NCBI GenBank assembly: GCA_001799615.1
Contig: MGTU01000028.1
Span: 69,371 to 133,370, forward strand
Length of the DNA stretch: 64,000 nt
Reading direction: 5' to 3'
Source of the DNA: Elusimicrobia bacterium GWA2_61_42
GTDB taxonomy: Bacteria > Elusimicrobiota > Elusimicrobia > Elusimicrobiales > UBA9959
Shown here: positions 52,371 through 62,340 of the stretch, piece after piece
Layout: each line of letters opens with the position of its first letter
Position numbering within the stretch: position 1 is the first letter of the stretch
Position numbers and translations under genes: made by a program
Notes under the pieces: generated by a model
Seen by the model: the letters and a program-made list of their open reading frames with translations, nothing else
Database searches by the model: none
What the model was told of the DNA's origin: nothing

Positions 52371-53003
52371 TTACTTCTTGGAGGCCGCCGCGGCCTTTTT
52401 CTTTTTCTTGGAAAGCCAGGGCAGGGCGAAGACCGCGGAATACTTGGGAGAAAAAGCGCCGGTATCGAAGGAAACGCCTATCTTGGCCGCGTCCAGCCTG
52501 GCGAACAGGCTTTTTATCAGTTCGTTCTCGAACAGCGGCACGGCCGTGGCTTCCTGCGGGGGGAGTTCCGGTTCCGGGCAGGAGGAGATGTAGATGGCCG
52601 GCCCGAGTTCGAAGCCTTCCGGTTCCGCTTCCCTTAAAGCCAGCTCCGAGGTGACGCCTACCGCCGTCTGCAGGAACACCTGCGCGGCTATGCGCCCCAG
52701 CCGTTTGTGCGTCTCGTCGACCGGGTTGGCCAGCTTTTCTTCGAAGCTGGCGCCCAGGGTAAGGATGCCCGCCGTAAGCGGCTGGCGCGCGGCCCCGCTT
52801 ATCTTCAGGGCGGCTTCGTCGTCGGCGGCGAGGTATTCGAAGACCACGGCGGGTTCCAGCGCGGCGGCCAGCGCGGCGGCGTGCTCGCGCACGGCGGCCT
52901 CGTCGGCCAGCCCCGCGCCGGCAAGGTCCAGCTTGTGCTTGCGCGCCTTGCGCAGCACCTCGTAGGAGTATACCGGGATCTTGAACCGCTTGATCTTTCT
53001 CAC
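52371..53003 (-). CDS. Conserved hypothetical protein between secF and waaA
   Basis: A 210-residue cytoplasmic protein I do not recognise with confidence. It is alpha/beta, with ALKISGAARQPLTAGILTLGASFEEKLA, then a helix and a stretch YISSCPEPELPPQEATAVPLFENELIKSLF. The segment TLGASFEEKL resembles the methionine-synthase activation-like fold, but only faintly. A Lys/Ala-rich tail ends the protein. It starts with GTG at 53003 and a GGAG site, 25 bp from secF. Function unknown. Confidence 0.6.
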   Translation of the reverse strand: MRKIKRFKIPVYSYEVLRKARKHKLDLAGAGLADEAAVREHAAALAAALEPAVVFEYLAADDEAALKISGAARQPLTAGILTLGASFEEKLANPVDETHKRLGRIAAQVFLQTAVGVTSELALREAEPEGFELGPAIYISSCPEPELPPQEATAVPLFENELIKSLFARLDAAKIGVSFDTGAFSPKYSAVFALPWLSKKKKKAAAASKK

Positions 53004-53028
53004 TTCTTCTCCGTAGCCGCGCCCGCGC

Positions 53029-53919
53029 TTACTTCCGCTTGCCTTCCCACTGGTAAACCAGCGGGGTGGCTATCGCTATGGTGGAATAGGTGCCGCAGAT
53101 GGAGCCTATCAGCATGGTGAAGGCGAAGTTATTGATGACTTCGCCGCCGAAGAGGAACAGCACCGCCACCACGGCCAGCACCGTGAAGTTGGTGATCAGC
53201 GTGCGCGACAGCGTTTCGTTGACGCTGGTATTGGCCAGCTGGCCCAGCGGCATCTTGGGGAACATGCGCATATTTTCGCGCATGCGGTCGAAGATGACGA
53301 TGGTGTCGTTGATGGAGTAGCCGGCTATGGTCAGCAGGGCCGCCACGATCACCAGGTCTATCTCCCGGTTGGTGATGGACAGCGCGCCCGCGGCCACGAA
53401 CACGTCGTGCATAAGGGCCAGCACGCCGGCGGCGCCCCAAACGGGGTTGGCGAACCGGAAGGCCACGTAGACGATGATGCCGAACAGCGACAGGATGAAG
53501 GCGAACAGGGCCTTCTTGGCCAGATCGCGGCCCACCACGGGGCCTACGTAGTCGCGTTTTTCCTCGGTGAACTTATTGCCGGGGAAGCTGGCGGCGAAGC
53601 CGGCCATTATTTTGTCGGAGATCTCGTTGACCTTCTCCTGCGAGCCCTTTACCTTTATCTGGTAGGCGTTGCGGTCGGTAAAGCTCTGTATGGAGGTCTC
53701 CAGGCCGGCCTGGCTCATGGCCCCGCGCACCTGCGCGGTAGTGACCGGGGATTCGAACCGCACCTGCAGCAGCGTGCCGCCGGTGAAATCCAGGCCCAGG
53801 TTAAGGCCTTTCACGGCCATGGAGGCCGCGCCGGCGGCTATCATCACGGCCGAGATCCCGAAGAAAATAAAACGCTTGCCTATGAAGTTAATGTTCGTCT
53901 TTTTTATAAGTACCATCAT
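53029..53919 (-). CDS. secF: Protein translocase subunit SecF
   Basis: A 296-residue membrane protein with six helices, part of SecDF that uses the proton gradient to help Sec export. Signatures: GLDFTGGTLLQVRF, VGRDLAKKALFAFILSLFGIIVYVAFRF in parts, IAGYSINDTIVIFDRMREN, and VNETLSRTLITNFT. Length typical. Its start overlaps the secD stop as ATGA. Confidence 0.96.
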   Translation of the reverse strand: MMVLIKKTNINFIGKRFIFFGISAVMIAAGAASMAVKGLNLGLDFTGGTLLQVRFESPVTTAQVRGAMSQAGLETSIQSFTDRNAYQIKVKGSQEKVNEISDKIMAGFAASFPGNKFTEEKRDYVGPVVGRDLAKKALFAFILSLFGIIVYVAFRFANPVWGAAGVLALMHDVFVAAGALSITNREIDLVIVAALLTIAGYSINDTIVIFDRMRENMRMFPKMPLGQLANTSVNETLSRTLITNFTVLAVVAVLFLFGGEVINNFAFTMLIGSICGTYSTIAIATPLVYQWEGKRK

Positions 53920-55349
53920 ATGCTGAGCTCCTTGGGGTTGGAAGTGAGCCAGAACTCATAGATAGCCCTGGTCACAAAAACCGAGGTGAACATACCGACC
54001 AGCAGACCGATGGTCAGCGTTACGGCGAAGCCTTTGACCGGGCCGGAGCCGAACTGGAACAGGAAGATGGCCGCTATCCAGGTGGTCACGTTGGAGTCCA
54101 GGATGGCGCTCCAGGCCTTGTCAAAGGAGACCGGGATGACCATGGCCACGGGCTTGGACAGCAGGAGTTCTTCGCGCATGCGCTCCAGTATCAGCACGTT
54201 GGCGTCGATAGCCATCGCCAGCGACAGGATGATGCCGGCTATGCCGGGCAGCGTAAGCGTGGCGCCGAAGTAGCTCATGGCCGCGGCCAGGAACACGAAG
54301 TTCAGGGCCAGGGCCACGTCGGACACGAAACCGCCCGCGCGGTAATAGACCAGCATGAAGGCGATCACGATGATGAAGCCGATAGCCGCGGCCGAAAGGC
54401 CTTTCTTAATAGAGTCTTCGCCGAGGCCGGGGCCTACGACGCGCTTCTCTATGATGTTGACCGGGGCGGGCAGGGCGCCGGCGCGCAGGATGATGGCCAG
54501 GTTGCGGGCTTCTTCAAGGGTAAAGGACCCCTCGATGACGCCGGAACCGCCGCCGATGCGGCTCTTTATGACCGGGGCGGAATGGACGACGTTGTCGAGG
54601 ACTATGGCCAGGTACTTGTTGACGTTGGCGCCGGTGAATTCCTCGAACAGCTTGCCGCCTTCCTTGTTAAAGGTAAAGCCTATGCTGGGCGTGCCGAACT
54701 GCTGGTCGGTTTCCACCCTGGCGTTCTCCAGGTAGGAGCCGGTTACGGGCACGTTGCCTTCAAGCACGTAATAGCGGGCCCTTTCGCCGTCGGGGCCGGG
54801 GGCGGCCTTGCAGAGAATGGCGCCCTTGGGCATCAGTTTGGCCACTTCGGGAAGCAGCACGCCTTTCTTGTCGAAGGGGGGCTCGTTCATGCCGTCCACC
54901 TTGGAGAGCACGGCCTGGGCCGCGTCCGAGGTGTTTACCAGCCTGAACTCGAGCTGGGCGGTCTTGCCTATCAGGTTCTCGGCTTCCTCGGTATTGGAGA
55001 TGCCGGGCAGGTCCACGGAGATCCAGCGTTCGCCCTGGCGGGAGATGGGCGTTTCGCCCACGCCGTACTGGTCTACGCGGTTGCGGATGATCTCGATGGC
55101 GCGGGTCATGGCGTCATTGAGCTTTTCCTTCTTGTCGAGCTTTTCGACGTCCAGCTCCAGCAGCAGGTGCGTGCCGCCGCGCAGGTCGAGGCCCAGGTTA
55201 AGGATGCGCTTGGGGCGCATGCGCATGGCCTCTACTTTGGTTCTCTCGTCGTTGGTCTTGGAGTACCAGTCCACGGAGGGGTACAGCAGCCATAACGAAA
55301 GGATGAGGAGGCCCAGTACGGTGCCTATCTTCCAATGTAATTTGTTCAT
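53916..55349 (-). CDS. secD: Protein translocase subunit SecD
   Basis: A 477-residue membrane protein, the partner of SecF. Helix 1 (GTVLGLLILSLWLLYPSV) precedes the periplasmic P1 domain with GLDLRGGTHLLLELD, ISVDLPGIS and GIGFTFN-like strands (SIGFTFNKEGG). The transmembrane core has GPGLGEDSIKKGLSAAAIGF, LPGIAGIILSLAMAIDANVLILERMREEL. Shorter than E. coli SecD but normal for non-enteric forms. Overlaps secF as ATGA; 25 bp from yajC. Confidence 0.96.
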   Translation of the reverse strand: MNKLHWKIGTVLGLLILSLWLLYPSVDWYSKTNDERTKVEAMRMRPKRILNLGLDLRGGTHLLLELDVEKLDKKEKLNDAMTRAIEIIRNRVDQYGVGETPISRQGERWISVDLPGISNTEEAENLIGKTAQLEFRLVNTSDAAQAVLSKVDGMNEPPFDKKGVLLPEVAKLMPKGAILCKAAPGPDGERARYYVLEGNVPVTGSYLENARVETDQQFGTPSIGFTFNKEGGKLFEEFTGANVNKYLAIVLDNVVHSAPVIKSRIGGGSGVIEGSFTLEEARNLAIILRAGALPAPVNIIEKRVVGPGLGEDSIKKGLSAAAIGFIIVIAFMLVYYRAGGFVSDVALALNFVFLAAAMSYFGATLTLPGIAGIILSLAMAIDANVLILERMREELLLSKPVAMVIPVSFDKAWSAILDSNVTTWIAAIFLFQFGSGPVKGFAVTLTIGLLVGMFTSVFVTRAIYEFWLTSNPKELSI

Positions 55350-55374
55350 TTCCTATTGCTCCTTGTGCGTGGGG

Positions 55375-55650
55375 TCACTTAACGGCGTTCATTACCGCGC
55401 CTACGGCGCTGCGGGTGAAGACCGCTTTTACGCCTTTGGCTATTTCGAGTTCCACTTCCTCTTCTTTTATCGACGATATAACGCCGATCAGGCCGCCGCG
55501 GGTTATAACCCTGTCGCCGGGTTTAAGGGCTTCAAGCATTTTCTTGGTTTCTTTCAGCTGTTTCTGCTGGGGGCGGATAAGCAGGAAATAGAATATCACG
55601 GCCACGGCCACAAAGGGCACTAACTGCATGAGGGCTCCGTTCTGGTTCAT
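55375..55650 (-). CDS. yajC: Sec translocon accessory protein YajC
   Basis: A 91-residue single-pass membrane protein. The helix (VPFVAVAVIFYFLLIRPQQKQ) and the following LEALKPGDRVITRGGLIGVI are the YajC signature. Strong GGAGGAAC ribosome site before the ATG, and TGTTACAAT extended -10 34 nt upstream. First gene of the yajC-secD-secF-unknown-waaA operon. Confidence 0.95.
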   Translation of the reverse strand: MNQNGALMQLVPFVAVAVIFYFLLIRPQQKQLKETKKMLEALKPGDRVITRGGLIGVISSIKEEEVELEIAKGVKAVFTRSAVGAVMNAVK

Positions 55651-55684
55651 TGTTCCTCCGTCGTCGTCAGACTTAACGTTAATT

Positions 55685-55693
55685 ATTGTAACA
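55685..55693 (-). promoter_or_regulatory. Extended -10 promoter TGTTACAAT for yajC-secDF
   Basis: Minus-strand TGT TACAAT, 34 nt before the yajC ATG, giving a leader of about 27 nt that includes the GGAGG site. It is a conventional leadered promoter, useful as a contrast to the leaderless ones. Confidence 0.6.
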
Positions 55694-55743
55694 AATTTTT
55701 AGGGCCCCTAAGTATCCCGGGGCCGGGCGCCGCCGTCAGGAGG

Positions 55744-56889
<1,146 letters not shown>

Positions 56890-56951
56890 TTAATATTTTT
56901 ACCAAAAACTTTCGAAAATACCGGCCTGCAAAACTTCAATATAAAACCCTC

Positions 56952-57998
56952 TTAAAGAACCAGCATCGAGTCGCCGTAAGAATAGAAGCGGTACTTTTCC
57001 TTTACGGCTTCGGTGTAAGCTTTCAAAAGCAGTTCGCGGCCGGCGAAGGCCGCGGTCATGTAGAGGGGGGCTGACTCCGGCACGTGCAGGTTGGTGATAA
57101 AGGCGCCGGCCACCTTGAAGTTGTAGCCGGGGCGGATGAACAGCCCGGCCTTGCCGGAGCCGGAGGCGACTACGCCGTTCTCGTCGGAGAAAGTTTCCAG
57201 GGTGCGCATCGAGGAGGTGCCCACCGCCACTATCCTGCCGCCGGCGGATTTGTGCTCGTTAATCGCGGCGGCTGCGGCCGCCGGCACCGAGCAGGCTTCT
57301 TCCATCATCACGTGGGCCGCGGGGTCTTCCGAGCGCACCGGCCTGAACGTGCCCCAGCCGATATGCAGCGTGACGAACGCCGTTTTTACCCCGGCGGCGG
57401 CCAGCCGGGAGAAGAGGTCCGGCGTAAAATGGAAGCCGGCGGTGTGCGCCGCGATGGAGCCGGCCTCGGCCGCGTAGACGGTCTGGTAATTGGGTTCGTC
57501 GGGGGGGGCTTCCACGCCCCGGCGCGCGCGGGCTTTCAGGATGTACTGCGGCAGCGGCACGGCGCCGTTGGCGGCCAGGTAGGCTTCGTCCACCGGGGCA
57601 GAAAATCTGAAAGTGTAGCTGCCGTCGGGATTGCGGGCCAGGCATTCGGCCTGCCTGCCCGCGGGGCAGGTCAGGACCTGGCCCGGCGTTATCTTGCGGC
57701 ACAGCCCGGTCCAGACCAGGTTATCCGCGCCGCAGGGCGCCATCAGCAGGATCTCCGACTTGCCGCCGGTGGCCTTGACCGCCTCCAGGCGCGCCTTCCA
57801 GACCTTGCTGCGGTTGAGCACCAGCAGGTCCTTGGGGCCCAGGAATTCCGGCAGGTCGGCGAAACGCCTGTGCAGCAGCGCCCCGTCGGAGCGGCGCACC
57901 GCCAGCAGGCGCGAAGCGTCGCGCGGCTCGGCCGGCCGGTCCGCGATCAGCGGGTCGATCTCGAGGGAGGAAAATTCTTTCAGGGAGGCTTCAGTCAT
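56952..57998 (-). CDS. queA: S-adenosylmethionine:tRNA ribosyltransferase-isomerase QueA
   Basis: A 348-residue enzyme making epoxyqueuosine from preQ1-tRNA. Signatures: LNRSKVWKARLEAVKATGG, ILLMAPCG, GAVPLPQYI, YQTVYAAEAGSIAAHTAGFHF in parts, HIGWGTFRPVR, GTSSMRTLET, LFIRPGYNFKVAGAFITNLHVPES in parts, and YRFYSYGDSMLVL at the end. It overlaps the SpoIID-domain gene by 8 bp and precedes tgt, its pathway partner. Confidence 0.96.
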   Translation of the reverse strand: MTEASLKEFSSLEIDPLIADRPAEPRDASRLLAVRRSDGALLHRRFADLPEFLGPKDLLVLNRSKVWKARLEAVKATGGKSEILLMAPCGADNLVWTGLCRKITPGQVLTCPAGRQAECLARNPDGSYTFRFSAPVDEAYLAANGAVPLPQYILKARARRGVEAPPDEPNYQTVYAAEAGSIAAHTAGFHFTPDLFSRLAAAGVKTAFVTLHIGWGTFRPVRSEDPAAHVMMEEACSVPAAAAAAINEHKSAGGRIVAVGTSSMRTLETFSDENGVVASGSGKAGLFIRPGYNFKVAGAFITNLHVPESAPLYMTAAFAGRELLLKAYTEAVKEKYRFYSYGDSMLVL

Positions 57999-59127
57999 AA
58001 TCGGTGATGGACGCGCCGGGATAATAGTGGTGCAGGATCTTCTTGTAGGGGCGCCCTTTCAGGGCCATGTACTTGGCGCCTTCCTGGCACATGCCCACGC
58101 CGTGGCCCCAGCCGCGGCCGCCGAACTGGTACCCGCCCTTTACGGAAGAGATGCCGGTGATATAAGTGCTTCTGAATTCGTAATTCCCCAGGTATTTGCG
58201 CAGTTCGGTCACGGGGACGTCCTTTACGCCTTTATCGGTGGTGAACCTGAAAGTCGCCGCGCGGCCGGAGCGGTCCTTCCTGTAGACGCGCACGCTTTTT
58301 ATCTTCAGCGCCGTGGACCCCAGCCGCTGTATGAATTTCAGCAGGTCGGGGGAAGAGGCGTAAAAGCTCCAGCGGGAATGGCGCGACGGGGAGCAGAAAG
58401 GGTCCGGGACGCCGTAGAGGGGTTTGATCACGTCCTCGCCCCAGGCCGACTTGGCGCTGGCGGTGTGGCCACCGCAGCAGGCGTGGAAGAAGGTCGTAAC
58501 GAGCTTGCCTTTATATTTAAGCACCTCGCCCCGGGTGGTGGTCACCGCCTCGATGATCCTGGCGTTGACCTTGGAGGTGCCGTTATAGACCTGCATCTCC
58601 ACGCCGTCGGTGACGTCGTAATCGCGGGCCGGGTTTATATATTTAAGGGCGTAGGTGCGGGAAGCCACGGCCTGGGCCTTCAGGGATTCCAGGGGCCAGT
58701 CCGGGCTCATTTCCACGGGCAGCACGCCGTAGAGGTAATCCTCCAGGGAGAGGTACTCTATGATGTCCAGCCTGTCTCCCGGCGCCGCCCGCAGGAGGAT
58801 ATCGCCTTTGTAAAGGTTCTTGCCCAGGCGGATGCGTTCCTGGCCTTCGGAGGCCAGGAGTTTTACGGGGGAGGAAAGCTGCTGCCCCGCGACCAGCACG
58901 CTGTCGCCGGAACCCTTTATGTCGTAAGAGGCGTTCTCCAGCAGCAGGTATTTTTTGCCGGATTTTACGTCGAGCGCGTAGATCCTGGACGAGGTTTTCA
59001 GCTTAAGGGCCGGGGCGCCCCTGGCTATGGCCACGCGGATGCGCGGCCCTTCGTCGGCCCCGCCGTCGGCGGCGGCCAGCCGCGCGGGCAGGGATAAGGA
59101 AAGCAGTAAAGCCAGGATGCGTATCAT
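57991..59127 (-). CDS. SpoIID/LytB-domain protein
   Basis: A 378-residue exported protein with signal peptide 1-19 (cut at RLAAA). The SpoIID signature is YLSLEDYLYGVLPVEMSPDWP followed by KAQAVASRTYAL, with GHTASAKSAWG, and the end GRGWGHGVGMCQEGAKYMA. In Bacillus SpoIID is a lytic transglycosylase acting on denuded peptidoglycan; in non-sporulators the role is cell-wall cleavage, possibly in division. Between ruvB (9-bp gap) and queA. Confidence 0.92.
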   Translation of the reverse strand: MIRILALLLSLSLPARLAAADGGADEGPRIRVAIARGAPALKLKTSSRIYALDVKSGKKYLLLENASYDIKGSGDSVLVAGQQLSSPVKLLASEGQERIRLGKNLYKGDILLRAAPGDRLDIIEYLSLEDYLYGVLPVEMSPDWPLESLKAQAVASRTYALKYINPARDYDVTDGVEMQVYNGTSKVNARIIEAVTTTRGEVLKYKGKLVTTFFHACCGGHTASAKSAWGEDVIKPLYGVPDPFCSPSRHSRWSFYASSPDLLKFIQRLGSTALKIKSVRVYRKDRSGRAATFRFTTDKGVKDVPVTELRKYLGNYEFRSTYITGISSVKGGYQFGGRGWGHGVGMCQEGAKYMALKGRPYKKILHHYYPGASITDYD

Positions 59128-59136
59128 TGATGGATC

Positions 59137-60162
59137 TTAAATAAGTTCTTGCTGGCCGGGGAGCTTGAGCCCCAGGTGCGACGCGGCCTTCGCCGTTATC
59201 ACGCGGCCGCGCGTGGTGCGCTTGAGGAAACCGGCCTGCATCAGGAAGGGTTCGATAACGTCGGTCAGCGTGTCCGGCTCCTCGGAAACGGCGACCGCCA
59301 GGGTCTCTATGCCCACGGGACCGCCGCCGAACTTCTCGGCGATGGTAAGGAGGATGCGCCGGTCGAGGTTGTCCAGGCCTTCCGCGTCTATTTCCAGGGA
59401 GGCCATGGCGGCTTCGGTCACTTCGGCGGTTATCACGCCCGCGGCCCTGACGTCGGCGAAGTCGCGCACGCGCTTCAGGAGGCGGTTGGCGATGCGGGGC
59501 GTGCCCCGGGACCGCCGGGCGATAAGCCGCAGGGCGGGCTTGTCCGCCTTGCTGCCGAGGATGCCGGCCGAGCGGACCAGGATCTGCGTTATTTCGTCCT
59601 CGCCGTAAAAACCCAGGTTGAAAACGATGCCGAAGCGGTCGCGCAGCGGCCCGGTGAGCAGGCCGCTCCTGGTGGTAGCGCCTACCAGGGTAAAGCGCGG
59701 CACCGCCAGCTTAAGGGTGGTGGCGCCGGGGCCCTGGCCGGTATTGATGAAGAACAGAAAATCCTCCATCACCGGGTAAAGCGCCTCTTCCACCGCCGCG
59801 TTAAGGCGGTGGATCTCGTCTATGAAAAGGATGTCGCCTTCGGCCAGTTCCGTGGTCAGCATGGCGGCCAGGTCGCCGGGCTTGGACAGCACGGGGCCGG
59901 AGGTCACTTTTATGTTCACGCCCATTTCGCGCGCCAGGATATAGGAAAGGGTGGTCTTGCCGAGGCCGGGGGGGGAATAAAAAAGGCAGTGGTCCAGCGG
60001 TTCTTTGCGGCCGCGGGCGGCCTGGATAAAGACCTTGAGGTTGTCCTTGAGCCTCTCCTGCCCTACGAACTCGTCGAGGGAGGACGGGCGCAGGGCGGAT
60101 TCCAGGCGGCCGTTGTCCTCCCGGGAAGGGCGGGCTGAAAGGATGTCGTCTTGTTTGGGCAT
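59137..60162 (-). CDS. ruvB: Holliday junction helicase RuvB
   Basis: A 341-residue AAA+ motor for branch migration. Features: [19 protein letters not shown], Walker [11 protein letters not shown], Walker [11 protein letters not shown], sensor 1 [11 protein letters not shown], arginine finger GPLRDRFG, and [18 protein letters not shown], with the C-terminal winged helix at [15 protein letters not shown]. Full length. 8 bp downstream of ruvA. Confidence 0.98.
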   Translation of the reverse strand: MPKQDDILSARPSREDNGRLESALRPSSLDEFVGQERLKDNLKVFIQAARGRKEPLDHCLFYSPPGLGKTTLSYILAREMGVNIKVTSGPVLSKPGDLAAMLTTELAEGDILFIDEIHRLNAAVEEALYPVMEDFLFFINTGQGPGATTLKLAVPRFTLVGATTRSGLLTGPLRDRFGIVFNLGFYGEDEITQILVRSAGILGSKADKPALRLIARRSRGTPRIANRLLKRVRDFADVRAAGVITAEVTEAAMASLEIDAEGLDNLDRRILLTIAEKFGGGPVGIETLAVAVSEEPDTLTDVIEPFLMQAGFLKRTTRGRVITAKAASHLGLKLPGQQELI

Positions 60163-60170
60163 TTAAAATT

Positions 60171-60785
60171 CTACTTCGGCGCCAGGCGCCTGAGGGCCAG
60201 CCGTATGATAATTTCCGGGGTGGCCGCGGGGCCGGCTTCCGCCGCCGATTCCTCAAGGGCGGCCCGCGCGTCCGCCGCGCGAAAGCCCAGCCCGGTCAGC
60301 GCACTCATGGCCTGCGTGTAGCTGCCGGAGGGGGCGCCGAACGCTCCCGCCGCGCCGCCGCCGAGACCGGAGGAGGGCAATTTATCCTTAAGGGCCGCTA
60401 TAAGTTTCTCAGCCGTCTTGGCCGTAAAGCCGAAGATGGCGGTAAGCGGCTTGGGGTCCTTGGCGGCTACCGCGCGCGTGAAATCGGGCAGGGATTTCAC
60501 CGCCTTGCCGAGGTAGTCCAAAGCTTTTTTCGCGCCGGTATTGGGCACCGCGTCGCGGAACATGTCGAACAGCTGCTTCTCCTCGCGGGTCAGGAAGCCG
60601 TAGAGGGCGGTGCCGCCGTACATGCTGATGGACTCGGCGATAAAGGCCTCGGCCTGGGCGCCTTCTCCGCCGAGCGACTCCAGGGACGGCTCACAGAAAA
60701 AAACTTCGTAGCCTACGCCGCCGGCTTCTATAACGGCGCTCTCGGGGTTTTTGGCCACTACGCGGCCCTTCAAATAGGCGATCAT
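60171..60785 (-). CDS. ruvA: Holliday junction DNA-binding protein RuvA
   Basis: A 204-residue protein. OB-fold start MIAYLKGRVVAKNPESAVIEAGGVGYEVF in parts, helix-hairpin-helix region FRDAVPNTGAKKALDYLG and LTAIFGFTAKTAEKLI, and C-terminal domain III (SALTGLGFRAADARAAL) that contacts RuvB. Overlaps ruvC as ATGA-type junction. Confidence 0.95.
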   Translation of the reverse strand: MIAYLKGRVVAKNPESAVIEAGGVGYEVFFCEPSLESLGGEGAQAEAFIAESISMYGGTALYGFLTREEKQLFDMFRDAVPNTGAKKALDYLGKAVKSLPDFTRAVAAKDPKPLTAIFGFTAKTAEKLIAALKDKLPSSGLGGGAAGAFGAPSGSYTQAMSALTGLGFRAADARAALEESAAEAGPAATPEIIIRLALRRLAPK

Positions 60786-61303
60786 CGCGCCGCCTTGGCC
60801 GCGCTCTTCGCCCTGGCCAGCGCCGCGGCGAAAGGCGCCAGGCGCAGGTGGCAGAGGGCGGCGGCCATCGCGTCGGCCACGTCGTCGGGCTCGGGCGGGG
60901 AGGGAAGATTAAGCGTTATCTGCACCACGCGCTGGATCTGGCGCTTTTCAGCGCTGCCGCTGCCGGAAACCGTCTTCTTTATCGTGCGCGGGTTGTAGGG
61001 ACTTATGGGGACGGACAGCTTTTCGCAGGCCAGCAGTATTACTCCCCGCGCGTGCGTGGTATTGGCCTGCGTGTCGGCGCGCTTCGAAAAAAAGACCTCT
61101 TCTATGGCCGCCTCGTCCGGCAGGTGGGCCGCGATAACGGCGTTCAGGGCGTCGAAAATAGAGGCGAGGCGCTTTTCAAGCAGGGTGTTCTTGGGCGTGT
61201 GGATAAGGCCGGCCGCGACAAGCCCGGGGGGGGCGGAGCCGTTTTTTTCAAGTACGGCCCAGCCGGTCCTGTCCAGCCCGGGATCGATGCCGAGTATTTT
61301 CAT
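60782..61303 (-). CDS. ruvC: Holliday junction resolvase RuvC
   Basis: A 173-residue endonuclease. The catalytic acidic residues are in ILGIDPGLDRTGWAV (D7), AAIEEVFF, and the C-terminal PPEPDDVADAMAAALCH. Length normal. 8 bp downstream of the YebC gene and upstream of ruvA, the common yebC-ruvC-ruvA-ruvB order. Confidence 0.97.
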   Translation of the reverse strand: MKILGIDPGLDRTGWAVLEKNGSAPPGLVAAGLIHTPKNTLLEKRLASIFDALNAVIAAHLPDEAAIEEVFFSKRADTQANTTHARGVILLACEKLSVPISPYNPRTIKKTVSGSGSAEKRQIQRVVQITLNLPSPPEPDDVADAMAAALCHLRLAPFAAALARAKSAAKAAR

Positions 61304-61311
61304 CGGGAGAA

Positions 61312-62067
61312 CTATTTTTCCAGCTTGGCCATTACCGCGTCGGCGATATTGAAGTTGGAGAACACCTTCTGCACGTCTTCGTGGTCTTCCAGCTCGTCCA
61401 TCAGCTTAAGCACCTGCTCGGCCTTGTCCTCGCCCACGTCCACCATGTTCTTGGGGAGCATGGTGATCTCTCCGGAAGCTATGAGGATCTTCTTTTCCTC
61501 CAGCTTCGTCTTTACGGACTCGAAATCGGCGGGGGCGGTGATGACCTCGTACTCGTCGGAGTCGGCCGGGGAGCGGAAATCCTCGGCGCCTACTTCCAGG
61601 GCGAGGGACATCAGCTCGTCTTCCTTGGCGGATTCTTTCTTGACCGCCAGGTAGCCCTTCTGCTCGAACATCCAGCCGACGGAGCCGGTGGAGCCCATGT
61701 TGCCGCCGCGCACGTCCAGGATCTTGCGGATCTCGCTGGCGGCGCGGTTCTTGTTGTCGGTGGTCACCTGGATTATCACGGCGATGCCGCCGGGGCCGTA
61801 AGCCTCGTAGGTGATCTCTTCGTACATGACGCCGGGCTCCTGGCCCGTGCCGCGCCTGATAGCGCGTTTGACGTTATCCAGGGGCATGTTGCTGCCTTTC
61901 GCGTCCGCTATGGCCGAGCGCAGGCGGGGATTGTCGTCCGGGTTTCCGCCGCCGGCTTTGGCCGCGATGGCGATTTCCTTGATGATCTTGGTCCAAACCT
62001 TGCCCCTCTTGGCGTCGGTTATGGCTTTCTTGTGTTTTATGCCTGCCCAGTGAGAATGTCCGCCCAT
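61312..62067 (-). CDS. YebC/PmpR-family transcriptional regulator
   Basis: A 251-residue member of the YebC family. It begins GGHSHWAGIKHKKAITDAKRGKVWTK (here in parts), with GGNPDDNPRLRSAIADAKGSNMP and YEAYGPGGIAVII as signatures. Family members bind DNA or ribosomes; some help translation of polyproline stretches. A strong AGAAGGAG site precedes the ATG. First gene of the ruvCAB operon. The DNA upstream (62068-62168) is AT-rich with several -10-like hexamers, none clearly best. Confidence 0.96.
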   Translation of the reverse strand: MGGHSHWAGIKHKKAITDAKRGKVWTKIIKEIAIAAKAGGGNPDDNPRLRSAIADAKGSNMPLDNVKRAIRRGTGQEPGVMYEEITYEAYGPGGIAVIIQVTTDNKNRAASEIRKILDVRGGNMGSTGSVGWMFEQKGYLAVKKESAKEDELMSLALEVGAEDFRSPADSDEYEVITAPADFESVKTKLEEKKILIASGEITMLPKNMVDVGEDKAEQVLKLMDELEDHEDVQKVFSNFNIADAVMAKLEK

Positions 62068-62140
62068 GATAGACTCCTTCTAACGCTTGAGGACTTTAAA
62101 TCAAAATCCGCGGCAATTATGCCCGCGACTAAATAAATTC

Positions 62141-62146
62141 TATAAT
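62141..62146 (+). promoter_or_regulatory. -10 element TATAAT for tRNA-Arg
   Basis: TATAAT 22 nt before the mature tRNA 5' end. No clear -35 at 17 bp (TATGCC). Placed suitably for a tRNA promoter with a short 5' leader. Confidence 0.5.
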
Positions 62147-62168
62147 AATATGAATAGATTAACAACCC

Positions 62169-62242
62169 GCCCTCTTAGCTCAACTGGATAGAGCAACTGC
62201 CTTCGAAGCAGTAGGTTAGAGGTTCGAATCCTCTAGGGGGCA
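62169..62242 (+). tRNA. tRNA-Arg (anticodon TCG)
   Basis: A 74-nt cloverleaf. The acceptor stem GCCCTCT pairs with AGGGGGC (one G-T pair) with discriminator A; the D arm contains AGCTCAACTGGATAGAGC; the anticodon arm ACTGC-CTTCGAA-GCAGT gives TCG; the T arm is AGAGG-TTCGAAT-CCTCT. CCA is not encoded. It reads CGA (and possibly CGG) codons. Confidence 0.96.
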
Positions 62243-62325
62243 TGATTTCCAGGAGCAGAGCCGCCGGCAGTCCGGGCCTGTAACTTTTTTGTAATCAAAA
62301 CTTAACCTTAACGCAAACACCGGGC

Positions 62326-62334
62326 TGATAGAAT
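62326..62334 (+). promoter_or_regulatory. Extended -10 promoter TGATAGAAT, leaderless HEAT gene
   Basis: TGA TAGAAT ends 6 nt (CTATAT) before the ATG at 62341, the same geometry as the promoter at 23259. The +1 would fall on the ATG. No Shine-Dalgarno. Confidence 0.65.
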
Positions 62335-62340
62335 CTATAT

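Noticed and set aside
55703..55724. GGCCCC/GGGGCC stem between tgt and yajC
   Set aside because: The stem is only 6 bp with a 10-nt loop, and on the minus strand it is followed by an A-run, not a T-run, so it is not a convincing terminator.
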